From Paenibacillus wynnii (GTDB lineage: Bacteria > Bacillota > Bacilli > Paenibacillales > Paenibacillaceae), in the NCBI RefSeq assembly GCF_000757885.1, contig NZ_JQCR01000001.1, positions 62,001-126,000 on the forward strand: DNA of 64,000 nucleotides, read 5' to 3'. The position numbers and the translations under genes are program-made. Under the pieces are notes generated by a model. It did no database searches, was not told where the DNA came from, and saw only the letters and a program-made list of their open reading frames with translations. How positions within the stretch are numbered: the stretch's first letter is position 1; each line of letters starts with the position of its first letter. Below are positions 8,484-16,396 of the stretch, piece after piece.

Positions 8484-9383
8484 TGTCTTTACCCCTCTCT
8501 ATTTAAAACCACGGTTGTAAGTAGAACTACATCCCCATGTACCTTACTTCGCCTTCACCTCATCAGCTTTTGGGGTTTAGATTATGGGCTTACTCTCTGT
8601 GTGAATACAAAAAGGCCACTCTTTAATAGCAGTGACCTCGACGTTCTATATGTTTGAGGGGTCGGATCTGATACCTCGTAGTCTATTTATAGCACTAAAG
8701 TTACGTTGTCGCGTATTAAGACCTTACAAGATTAAAGAAAGAAGGGATAAAGAAGGCGACATTGCCTCGCCCTGCCTACGGCATTCCCCACGCTAGCCCT
8801 GAATAAAAATCGATTCATCGCTGTGTGTTTTAAACGATCTCTTTCTTCAGGCTTTAGGATCAAAATCATACGTACGCTACGCTCCGTATTAAGATCTTAC
8901 TCCCTAGTTACTTTGGTGTAAGAACAAGATCATTATAACGGGATATGAGAAAACGTCCTAATCCCAAAATCGTCCATTTTGGCAGATATTTTTCACGAAT
9001 GCTCGTTATTACGAATGTATGCTCTGTTATTTGGACTTATCCAAATTGTTATTGAGTGAAAGAACGTCGATTTGTACCATTCACACCCTCTGCCAAGCAG
9101 TTTGCTGGTTGCTGTGCTGGTTGCTCGGAAAAATTCTGCTGGTTGCTATCACCCTCAAAGCCTTGCGGGGCATGGGGTTTTATAGTTGCAAGAGAGAGCA
9201 GCCAGCCGTTGTGTTGCCCCTGCGGATCATGTCCGTGGCTGAGCAATTGTTTGTGTCGGCTGCTGCTCTCTTTATTTTCTATGCTATAAATATACCACCG
9301 TTAATTCCTAATGCTCATCGGTGATCCTTTGTGTTTACTTCTATTATTCCGCTGGTTCTGGTGGAGTCCGATAGTACCCGTTA
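8484..9383. other. gene-poor stretch between integrase and packaging genes
   Basis: No gene is well supported in 900 bases where a phage would normally carry its repressor, replication and lysis genes. One fragment (about 9049-9246, minus strand) could encode 65 residues rich in Gln/Asn/Pro, created in part by three copies of GCTGGTTGCT at 9104, 9116 and 9138. It has no convincing ribosome site and may be the tail end of a deleted gene. Confidence 0.4.
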
Positions 9384-10514
9384 TTACTTGTTTGTTCCGT
9401 CTAGTCTGGTGTTGAGCTTATCCATTAACTCTGCAGCATCCGATTGCATGTTAGGGAGAAGGTGTCCATATATGTCCATAGTTACGGAGATTGAGGAATG
9501 ACCCAGTCGTTCGGAAATAACCTTCATATGAACACCTTGTTTAATCATCATGGCAACATGCGTGTGCCGCAGATCGTGAAAGGTGATATGTGGCGCCTCA
9601 TATTTAACGAGAAACCTTTCCCACGCTCGATACACGCTCCTAGTGGTTGCCGGTCCACCTGTTGCAGTACAAACTACTAAATCATAATTCTGATAATCCT
9701 GACCGACAAAGAGCCGATCCTGCAGTATCATCTTGCGATGTTCCTTAAGCTTCTCCACAGTATCAGTAGATAAGGCCACTGATCTAATACTACTTGCTGT
9801 CTTTGCCCCGTCCTTGATCCGTCTGCGCTTCGTCACAGTCTGCTGTATATGAAGTGACTTATTCTCAAAATCAATATCTGACCACCGGAGACCCAATATT
9901 TCACCTTGTCGCATACCCGTCATAATCGCCAGGTAAATAGAAATCCAGTAACGACTTTTGCCCTTTGTTTTCTCCAAGAATTCAAATGTGAAATCAGGCT
10001 CCCATACCGCCATGCTCTTACGAGTAACCTTTGGCTTTTCAACCTTAGATGCTGGGTTTTTCAATATAAGGTCTTTAGTTACAGCTGAATTAAGAGCAGC
10101 ATTCAGAATCGAGAAAGCCCTCTTGATCGACCATTCCCCCAAACCTTTCTCTTCCATAGACGTAAGGAAATCCTCTACATGCTGAGCATTTATCTTTGAA
10201 AGTGGAATGTGGCCCAGTACTGGATTAATGTAGAGCCGTAGATTGTTTTCATAGAGCTCTACCGTTTCCTCTGATATGCTTCTTCTGTTTTTCAGCCAAT
10301 CGGCAATATAATCCTTGAACAGAGTTTTAGTTGGTTCGAAGTACGTGCCCTTATTAAGGCTGTTCCTTCTTTCGGCCTCAGCTGCTACAGCTTCTTTCTG
10401 AGTCTTAAATCCTCCGGCCTTTGCGCGTATCCGAACACCATTTATAATCTCACCAGTATAAAACACGTAATACCATTTATTTTTCTTAGCTTTTTCATTC
10501 TTATGGACAGTCAT
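9384..10514 (-). CDS. int: tyrosine-type site-specific integrase
   Basis: The 376-residue product is a phage/ICE-type integrase. Residues 1-55 form the arm-binding domain ('KNKWYYVFYTGEIINGVRIR'), about 62-155 the SAM-like core-binding domain, and 165-360 the catalytic domain. Catalytic residues are visible: R202 in 'MTGMRQGEILGLRW', H313 and R316 in 'HDLRHTH', H339 in 'RLGHSS', and Tyr349 in 'TMDIYGH'. All are present, so it should be active. It reads towards the head operon, and the att site is expected just upstream at 10.5-10.9 kb. Confidence 0.92.
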   Translation of the reverse strand: MTVHKNEKAKKNKWYYVFYTGEIINGVRIRAKAGGFKTQKEAVAAEAERRNSLNKGTYFEPTKTLFKDYIADWLKNRRSISEETVELYENNLRLYINPVLGHIPLSKINAQHVEDFLTSMEEKGLGEWSIKRAFSILNAALNSAVTKDLILKNPASKVEKPKVTRKSMAVWEPDFTFEFLEKTKGKSRYWISIYLAIMTGMRQGEILGLRWSDIDFENKSLHIQQTVTKRRRIKDGAKTASSIRSVALSTDTVEKLKEHRKMILQDRLFVGQDYQNYDLVVCTATGGPATTRSVYRAWERFLVKYEAPHITFHDLRHTHVAMMIKQGVHMKVISERLGHSSISVTMDIYGHLLPNMQSDAAELMDKLNTRLDGTNK

Positions 10515-10978
10515 AAGTGCACCTCATTCATTAATTTAGGCTCTTAACACCAAATTAACACCAAAAGCGCATTTTAGCAAATAATTAATTCAAAAAACCT
10601 TTATTTACAAAGGGTTCATAAGTGCATGTGTATACCTTTCAATGGTGTCACCCCTCCTTGCTCGGGTTTGTTTGGTATAACAAGGTAAAGGGATACAGTC
10701 AACACATATTATGTATTGGGGAACTTAATGGTGCTGTGTAAGGTCTAAAATGGGCGAAAGCGGAACCAAAAATACCGCCTACGGCGGTGGTGTGGGGGAG
10801 TAGAATGTTACCGGTCCGTCACGCCCTTTCGGTCACGCCGATTTTGTCCGGTAGTGGTTACAAAACTTATTGTAAAGTATGAAATGCATTCCATAGCAAG
10901 TCTTTTATTGGGGAGTCCGAATCGGTCTGATATGGTAAAATAGGAACATGATACCACCCCACGGGAGGCTGCACACCG
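10515..10978. other. prophage end / chromosomal junction (inferred)
   Basis: The prophage boundary should lie here, between int and the chromosomal LacI-type gene. I find no tRNA. TCATAAGTGCA occurs at 10511-10521 and again at 10616-10626, and a CCGCC-tac-GGCGG hairpin lies near 10787. The att core cannot be fixed because the other prophage end is outside the window. Confidence 0.4.
10544..10565. repeat. tandem 11-bp direct repeat upstream of int
   Basis: TTAACACCAAA occurs twice head to tail (10544-10554 and 10555-10565), 30 bases upstream of the integrase start. Short direct repeats next to int are typical arm-type binding sites for tyrosine integrases, so this may be part of the attachment site. 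Confidence 0.5.
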
Positions 10979-11959
10979 ATGGCAAACATTAAAGAAATCG
11001 CTCGAATGTCCGGCGTATCCGTGACTACCGTCTCGCGTGTACTCAACCATCATCCCTATGTAAGTTCGGATAAACGGGCCGCCGTGCTCAAAACGATAGA
11101 GCAATTAAACTATTCGCGTAATATGAATGCCGTACATTTGATCACTGGGCGTACCAAAGCAATCGCGGTGGTCCTGCCTCATATTCATTTTTTTTATTTT
11201 TCCGTGATCATGGACGGACTGGCTAAGGAAGCGCTGCTAGCTCAGTACCGGCTTATTCTATGCCAAACCAACTACCGGCCTGAAGAGGAACTCAAAGTTT
11301 TGGACATGCTCCGCAATAAGGAAATTGACGGTGTTGTAATCGTATCTACCGCCTTAGATCCCGCAACGATTGAGGAATATACCGAATATGGCCCTATCGT
11401 AACCTGCCAGGATAGCGGTAAACGCAGCTTCTCTTCCGTATATATTGAACATTACTCAGCCTTCCGTCACGGCCTGCAGTATTTGGTAGATAAAGGTTAT
11501 CGCAATATAGGGTATTGTGAGGGCAGAAGGAATGGCAGCAGCGGATCTATCAGACAATCTGCATACAAAGATTTTTTTACAGAGAGAGGACTTGCTGTTC
11601 ATAGTGAATGGATGTTATTTGATTGTTTGACCGAAGAAGACGGAGCGGCTGTACTCCACAGACTGCTGAACATGAAGGAACGGCCTGATGCCCTCATTAT
11701 TACAGGGGACCATGTTGCTGCGGGTCTTATTATAGAAGCTGGAAAATACAACATCCGGATTCCTGAGGATTTAGCGATTATCGGATTCGATAATCAGCCG
11801 ATCGGCAGACTGCTGGGTCTGACCACCATAGATAATCAACTCTTTGAGATGGGTGCCGCTGCTTTTCGGATTATCCTTGGACAGATTAACGGGGACGTTA
11901 GCACCGAGCCTGTGTACCAAAAGCTCAGTTACCGCATTATAGAGCGCACTACAGTGTAA
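10979..11959 (+). CDS. LacI-family transcriptional regulator
   Basis: The 326-residue product has the LacI helix-turn-helix at residues 1-25 ('NIKEIARMSGVSVTTVSRVL'), a hinge helix, and a periplasmic-binding-protein-like effector domain ('IPEDLAIIGFDNQPIGRLL' near the C-terminus). Overall it most resembles the DegA branch known from Bacillus rather than a sugar repressor with an adjacent catabolic operon. No sugar genes are next to it, so its effector and targets are unknown. GGGAGG lies ten bases before the ATG. Confidence 0.85.
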   Translation: MANIKEIARMSGVSVTTVSRVLNHHPYVSSDKRAAVLKTIEQLNYSRNMNAVHLITGRTKAIAVVLPHIHFFYFSVIMDGLAKEALLAQYRLILCQTNYRPEEELKVLDMLRNKEIDGVVIVSTALDPATIEEYTEYGPIVTCQDSGKRSFSSVYIEHYSAFRHGLQYLVDKGYRNIGYCEGRRNGSSGSIRQSAYKDFFTERGLAVHSEWMLFDCLTEEDGAAVLHRLLNMKERPDALIITGDHVAAGLIIEAGKYNIRIPEDLAIIGFDNQPIGRLLGLTTIDNQLFEMGAAAFRIILGQINGDVSTEPVYQKLSYRIIERTTV

Positions 11960-12004
11960 AAAGATAACAAGTGAAAAGGAGCCTGCTAACCGCACGCTCC
12001 TTCA

Positions 12005-12475
12005 TTATTGCGACACTTTAATGCCATGACTAAGGGCTTTACGAGCAATTAAACCCACTAATATCCCCGGAATGGTAAAAGCCATAGGCAACCATACAGG
12101 ACCAAGCAATACTCCAAAAATCCGAAGGGTGTTGGAATAAATCAATCCAACCGTCACCATATAAGCGCTGGTTACAAAAGGAAGAAAAGCAAAGGGTTTT
12201 CTCCCCCCACCCGCATCTCTGTAGGCATCCCATATCGCAAAAAAATAAAGGCAGGGATAAAACATCAAGTATTGATAGTTGGTTTGTTCAATAGATTTAT
12301 GGATTTGACCCTGAAAGCTCAAAATGATTACTGTATTAAAATTCGCCTGAACATTCACTAGGATTTCTAAAATAATAAACGTAATCCCTTTAATATATTT
12401 TTGATTTAACAGCTGCCCAAACCCTGGCAAGGCAATACACCAAAGCGCTTTCTCCCACGGACTTGATTTATCCAT
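12005..12475 (-). CDS. small multi-spanning membrane protein, unknown
   Basis: The 156-residue protein has about four hydrophobic segments (near 12-30, 33-55, 70-85 and 102-150). The start 'WEKALWCIALPGFGQLLNQK' and the 'YIKGITFIILE' segment recall TM2-like or YobJ-like small membrane proteins in which a PGxGQ motif precedes the first helix pair. It lies seven bases downstream of the DUF3231 gene in the same direction, so the two may be co-transcribed. No function can be stated. Confidence 0.65.
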   Translation of the reverse strand: MDKSSPWEKALWCIALPGFGQLLNQKYIKGITFIILEILVNVQANFNTVIILSFQGQIHKSIEQTNYQYLMFYPCLYFFAIWDAYRDAGGGRKPFAFLPFVTSAYMVTVGLIYSNTLRIFGVLLGPVWLPMAFTIPGILVGLIARKALSHGIKVSQ

Positions 12476-12481
12476 AATGCA

Positions 12482-13480
12482 TCACATGGAGGTTGGTACT
12501 GTTGGATTTTCTTTAGCCATTGGAAGTTGATCCAGAAACCCGTAATCAATCATAAGATTGATACTGTCTTCCCCGTATTTTAGAGTTTCCGCCATTAATC
12601 GCATAAAGTGTACGCCTAAATCCCTCCTTTGAATACTGGAAAGACTGCTTCCATATTGACCCGATGAAGACGCAACTAGTAAAGACATTTTAAATAACAT
12701 CAGTCTCTCCGAGAATGGAGATATGGTGGTATCCGTTAGTTCACTCTCCCAGGTCGGTAATTTAGGCAGGTCATTTTCTGTGAGTATAGATTGGAAAATC
12801 TCCAAATGTTTCTCATATATATCAGCACCGCGAACGAAATGTTCCTTCAACTCAGGGGTATTCGTAATTTGAGCGAAGCTTTTTAAAAACGTTTTATGAA
12901 ATTCAGTGGATCTGAAATTAAATTCCAGCAAGGCAATTTCAATCGCATTGATTGGCCGGCGATCTGCAAACCACCCTGCTAAGAAACTTTGTTTGCTTAC
13001 CTTCTCCACATGATTGGGAATGGGGATATGGAGATCAGGCAGGTTCAGTCCTTTTTTTATGGACAAGTCTGATAATCTGATAAATAGCTCCGTTGTGTTT
13101 TTTTGACATTCTTGATAAAACAAGCGGATATCTTTACGAATGGAAGTGTTTAAAGCCATTGAATATACAACTTGTGCTGCTTGCACCAATCCCAATTTGA
13201 TCAATAGGGTAAAGTTATCGGTACAGATTGCCGGTGCATTTAGATCCACATCTGAATTATCGAACTTTTGGGGTAAGGGATGGTTGGCATTCTCTAAAAA
13301 AGCTTTCGATTTTTCCGTTTCAATCGTTGCAATCTCTTCAGCATACTTAAGGATATCGTGTAGTTCTTTATCTTGTGTTTTTCCGATGAAATACCTGGTA
13401 ACCCACATTGCCATTGAGTTTGTTAAATATGAACTCCACAGACTTGCTGTCTCCGCTGGCGTTAATTTTTTGATTTCCAT
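12482..13480 (-). CDS. DUF3231 family protein
   Basis: The 332-residue product consists of two similar helical halves, each a DUF3231 unit thought to be a four-helix ferritin-like bundle. The first half has 'SYLTNSMAMWVTRYFIGK' and the second 'RLMLFKMSLLVASSSGQYG', with typical ends 'YGEDSINLMIDYGFLDQLP'. Family members are common in Bacillus and Paenibacillus, often in sporulating species, and have no established biochemical role. It probably heads a two-gene unit with the membrane protein downstream. Confidence 0.82.
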   Translation of the reverse strand: MEIKKLTPAETASLWSSYLTNSMAMWVTRYFIGKTQDKELHDILKYAEEIATIETEKSKAFLENANHPLPQKFDNSDVDLNAPAICTDNFTLLIKLGLVQAAQVVYSMALNTSIRKDIRLFYQECQKNTTELFIRLSDLSIKKGLNLPDLHIPIPNHVEKVSKQSFLAGWFADRRPINAIEIALLEFNFRSTEFHKTFLKSFAQITNTPELKEHFVRGADIYEKHLEIFQSILTENDLPKLPTWESELTDTTISPFSERLMLFKMSLLVASSSGQYGSSLSSIQRRDLGVHFMRLMAETLKYGEDSINLMIDYGFLDQLPMAKENPTVPTSM

Positions 13481-13988
13481 TTTGACTTAGGGCTCCCTTA
13501 CCGTTTTATTTAGGTATAGTGTCTGCAAGCAGAGAAAAAAATATCCCAATGGGGATAGGATAGGTCAAACTTCATTATCCATTGGGAAATGTGAGGATCA
13601 CCCTAAGTTTAATTGTAGAAAGTGCAACTATAGTGGACTTTTAGCCGAGTTGCAGCGATTTAAGTGCATATTCTGCAACTAAAAAGCCGTTTATCTGCCA
13701 AATGAGGCTTCTCTGCTGTTTTTAGTTGCACAAACTGCAGTTATTCCTCATAGGGTACCTCCTACGCTCCAAATAACTGCACATTGTGCAATTAAAAAAC
13801 TAACTTTCCAAAGGAGAAGGCCCCGGATTGGAACACCGCCTTCTTTATCCATTGAAATAATAGCAACTGCCTACAGTTGAGCCTCGCCTTATGCTGTTTT
13901 TACACCATCCCCGATCCTCCTTATCGCCTAAAACACACAACTCTAGAATGGCTTACTGCATGATGATTCTTGCACCTCTGATTGGAAA
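13481..13988. other. intergenic region with dispersed TTGCAC-type repeat
   Basis: No gene is visible. Around 13615-13800 the sequence has several imperfect inverted copies built on 'agtgcaact', 'ttgcagc' and 'gtttttagttgcacaaa' (13718-13734). The last 17-mer recurs exactly at 37180-37196, which marks a repeat family spread through intergenic DNA. Confidence 0.55.
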
Positions 13989-14004
13989 TGTGAGAAATAT
14001 CACA
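13989..14004. promoter_or_regulatory. candidate CRP/FNR-family binding site
   Basis: TGTGA-N6-TCACA is a perfect dyad lying eight bases upstream of the -35 box of the efe promoter. It matches the half sites bound by CRP/FNR-family regulators, including Bacillus Fnr. Binding is inferred. Confidence 0.45.
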
Positions 14005-14012
14005 TTTTTATA

Positions 14013-14041
14013 TTGACAGTAAAAGACTAGGCACTTATGAT
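14013..14041 (+). promoter_or_regulatory. sigma-A promoter of efeOBU
   Basis: TTGACA (14013-14018) and TATGAT (14036-14041) are separated by exactly 17 bases, close to the ideal housekeeping promoter. Transcription should start near 14048, just upstream of or within the Fur operator. Confidence 0.75.
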
Positions 14042-14054
14042 GAATTCAGCGTAA

Positions 14055-14071
14055 TTGATAATCATTATCAA
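14055..14071. promoter_or_regulatory. Fur box in the efe operon leader
   Basis: TTGATAATCATTATCAA contains a perfect 7-1-7 Fur operator (TGATAATnATTATCA). It lies about 15 bases downstream of the -10 box, where bound Fur-Fe would block transcription when iron is plentiful. Confidence 0.9.
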
Positions 14072-14097
14072 CTATACATATAAAAGGGGTGTTTATT

Positions 14098-15006
14098 TTG
14101 AAATTTAGTTATGTTGTTCCCACTGGTCTGCTGGCGGCATCCATTCTATTTGCAGGTTGTAGCAGTAATGGAAATAACGGCAATACTGCCGAAGCTGTAA
14201 ATGGCAACATTACCTCTAACAGTAACACTACAGCAGATGCTCAGGTTGCTACAACGGACGCCGGAACTACAGGGACTGCAGCTGATTTTACATCAGCGAT
14301 CGATAAATATCGGACTTATGTAATTGAGCAATGTGATGCATTTGTGAAGGAAACAGAAAACTTCACCAACGCTGTAAAGGAAGGAAAACTGGAGGAAGCC
14401 AAAGCCCTTTACGCTCCCGCACGCATGTATTATGAGCGAATCGAGCCAATTGCAGAGGCTTTGGGCGATCTGGATCCCAACATTGATGCCCGAGAGAATG
14501 ATGTAGATGCGGCCGAATGGCGCGGGTTCCACCGGATTGAAAAATCACTTTGGGAGGACAAAACAACAAAAGGGATGGAAGCTACGGCCGACATTTTATT
14601 AAAGGATGCTCAGCTGCTTCGGGCCAAAGTTGAAACGGCAGATATAGATGCGAACCTGCTTGTAACCGGAGCTGTGGAACTCCTTAATGAGGTATCCTCC
14701 TCTAAGGTAACCGGTGAAGAAGAACGTTATTCACACACCGATCTGTACGATTTTGTTGCTAATGTTGAAGGTGCCGAAAAAATATACGAGCTGCTCAAAC
14801 CCGAGCTGGCCAAAATAGATCCCACGCTTGAGCAAACGATCGGTGAAAGATTTGCTGCATTAAAGGCTGAGCTTGCACCGTTCAAAGCCGGGGAAGGTTA
14901 CGTTTCCTATGAAGAGCTCAAAGAAGAAGAAGTGCGCAAATTAAGCCAAAACTTGGATGCATTGGCTGAGCCTTTATCCAATATGGGAACTATTTTAGGA
15001 GTGTGA
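14098..15006 (+). CDS. efeO: iron-uptake lipoprotein EfeO (M75/imelysin-type)
   Basis: EfeO is the extracytoplasmic component of the EfeUOB ferrous/ferric iron uptake system and is thought to pass iron to the permease EfeU. From TTG 14098 the product has 302 residues, starting MKFSYVVPTGLLAASILFAGC, a clean lipoprotein signal with the lipidated Cys at 21. AAGGGG lies eight bases before this TTG, while the upstream in-frame GTG (14089) overlaps it, so TTG is preferred. The imelysin-type domain contains the metal-binding HxxE in 'WRGFHRIEKSLWE'. There is no N-terminal cupredoxin domain. It leads a Fur-controlled operon. Confidence 0.9.
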   Translation: MKFSYVVPTGLLAASILFAGCSSNGNNGNTAEAVNGNITSNSNTTADAQVATTDAGTTGTAADFTSAIDKYRTYVIEQCDAFVKETENFTNAVKEGKLEEAKALYAPARMYYERIEPIAEALGDLDPNIDARENDVDAAEWRGFHRIEKSLWEDKTTKGMEATADILLKDAQLLRAKVETADIDANLLVTGAVELLNEVSSSKVTGEEERYSHTDLYDFVANVEGAEKIYELLKPELAKIDPTLEQTIGERFAALKAELAPFKAGEGYVSYEELKEEEVRKLSQNLDALAEPLSNMGTILGV

Positions 15007-15011
15007 TCGAC

Positions 15012-16352
15012 ATGAAAGATGAAAACCTGTCAAAGCAAGAGTCTAATTCTCCTAAACTCAATAGCAAAGAAGATGATTCTTCGACTGGATTTATAGGAAA
15101 AAAACTAAGCCGCCGCGAAATGCTGCGGCTTACTGGTGTCGGCGGATTGGGTCTCCTGCTAGGGGGAGGCGGCATTGGAAGTATTATTGCTGCAAGAAGC
15201 GCAGCAGCACCAAGCCGTGCAGCCCAAGCCTCTTCGGCGCTTGCCGACTCCATTCCATTCTTCGGTGAGCATCAGGCAGGAATTCTTACTCCTGCACAAA
15301 ATTTCTTATGCTTTGCCGCCTTTGATTTAACAACTACCAAGCTGTCAGATGTTAAGAAGCTCTTTCAGGCGTGGACAAGTACCGCAGCCTCTCTCACTTC
15401 CGGCCAATTGATTGGAAATGTAAATGACAACCCCAATCTACCGCCCACAGACACAGGTGAAGCAGACGGATTATCTCCTTCCCGCTGTACACTTACCTTC
15501 GGAGTTGGGCCGTCCTTTTTTGACGGAAGATTAGGTTTAGGCTCACAGCGGCCTGCTTCATTCCAAGACCTGCCGGTATTCACTGGAGACAATCTTGAAC
15601 CTCAATGGTGTGGTGGAGATCTCTGTGTGCAGGCGTGTGCCGATGATATGCAGGTGGCTTTTCATGCCATCCGCAATCTGGCGAGGATCGCCCGTGGGAC
15701 CGCTGTTCTCCGCTGGACTCAGGAAGGCTTCCAGCGTTCAAGCGGAGCTGACCCTAAGGGAGCAACCCCGCGCAACCTGCTTGGCTTCAAAGACGGTACA
15801 GGAAATCCGGATGTCACTGACCGCAAAGAGATGGACACCGTGGTATGGAATAATAACGGGGATGGCCCTTCTTGGATGAACGGCGGCACCTATATGGCTG
15901 TACGCCGTGTAATGCTTCGCATCGAGGTGTGGGACCGTTCTAACTTAAGTGATCAGGAAGCGACCTTTGGACGGCATCGCCAAACTGGTGCTCCGATCGG
16001 ATCTAAGGATGAGTTCGACGACCTTGATTTGAAAGCAACAGACGCATCCGGGAAACTTATTATTCCAGAAAATTCTCATTCCGCACTTGCACACGGGGAT
16101 GGAACCGTTAAAATGCTGCGCCGAGCGTACTCTTATTCAAGCGGTATGAATCTAAAGACCGGGCAGTTGGACGCCGGCCTTCTTTTCATCAGCTTCCAGC
16201 GTGATCTGGTTAAGCAGTTCGTATCCATTCAACAGCGCCTATCCAAGAACGATAAGCTGAACGAGTATATGACCCACACGGGCAGCGCTGTTTTTGCCTG
16301 TTTCCCGGGGGCCCGGGAAGGCGGTTATATCGGCCAATCTTTGCTTGGTTGA
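15012..16352 (+). CDS. efeB: DyP-type haem peroxidase / deferrochelatase EfeB
   Basis: EfeB is the haem-dependent peroxidase partner of EfeO and EfeU, exported folded by Tat; it oxidises ferrous iron or removes iron from haem. From ATG 15012 (AGGAG ten bases upstream) the protein has 446 residues. The twin-arginine signal is 'SRREMLRLTGVGGLG' at about 33-47, the DyP motif 'GFKDGTGNP' is at 259-267, and the proximal haem His is probably His356 in 'IPENSHSALA', with Arg in 'MLRRAYSY' nearby. The upstream GTG at 15003 is too close to the SD. It follows efeO with almost no gap. Confidence 0.92.
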   Translation: MKDENLSKQESNSPKLNSKEDDSSTGFIGKKLSRREMLRLTGVGGLGLLLGGGGIGSIIAARSAAAPSRAAQASSALADSIPFFGEHQAGILTPAQNFLCFAAFDLTTTKLSDVKKLFQAWTSTAASLTSGQLIGNVNDNPNLPPTDTGEADGLSPSRCTLTFGVGPSFFDGRLGLGSQRPASFQDLPVFTGDNLEPQWCGGDLCVQACADDMQVAFHAIRNLARIARGTAVLRWTQEGFQRSSGADPKGATPRNLLGFKDGTGNPDVTDRKEMDTVVWNNNGDGPSWMNGGTYMAVRRVMLRIEVWDRSNLSDQEATFGRHRQTGAPIGSKDEFDDLDLKATDASGKLIIPENSHSALAHGDGTVKMLRRAYSYSSGMNLKTGQLDAGLLFISFQRDLVKQFVSIQQRLSKNDKLNEYMTHTGSAVFACFPGAREGGYIGQSLLG

Positions 16353-16396
16353 TTGCTGTATTTGCAACATGCTTATTATTGAAGGAGGATTACCGG

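Noticed and set aside
9019..9324. 101-codon plus-strand frame in the prophage gap
   Set aside because: Cys/Leu/Trp-rich product generated by the GCTGGTTGCT repeats, with no ribosome site.
10515..10978. tRNA gene as the prophage insertion target
   Set aside because: No cloverleaf, T-loop sequence or CCA end could be found on either strand.
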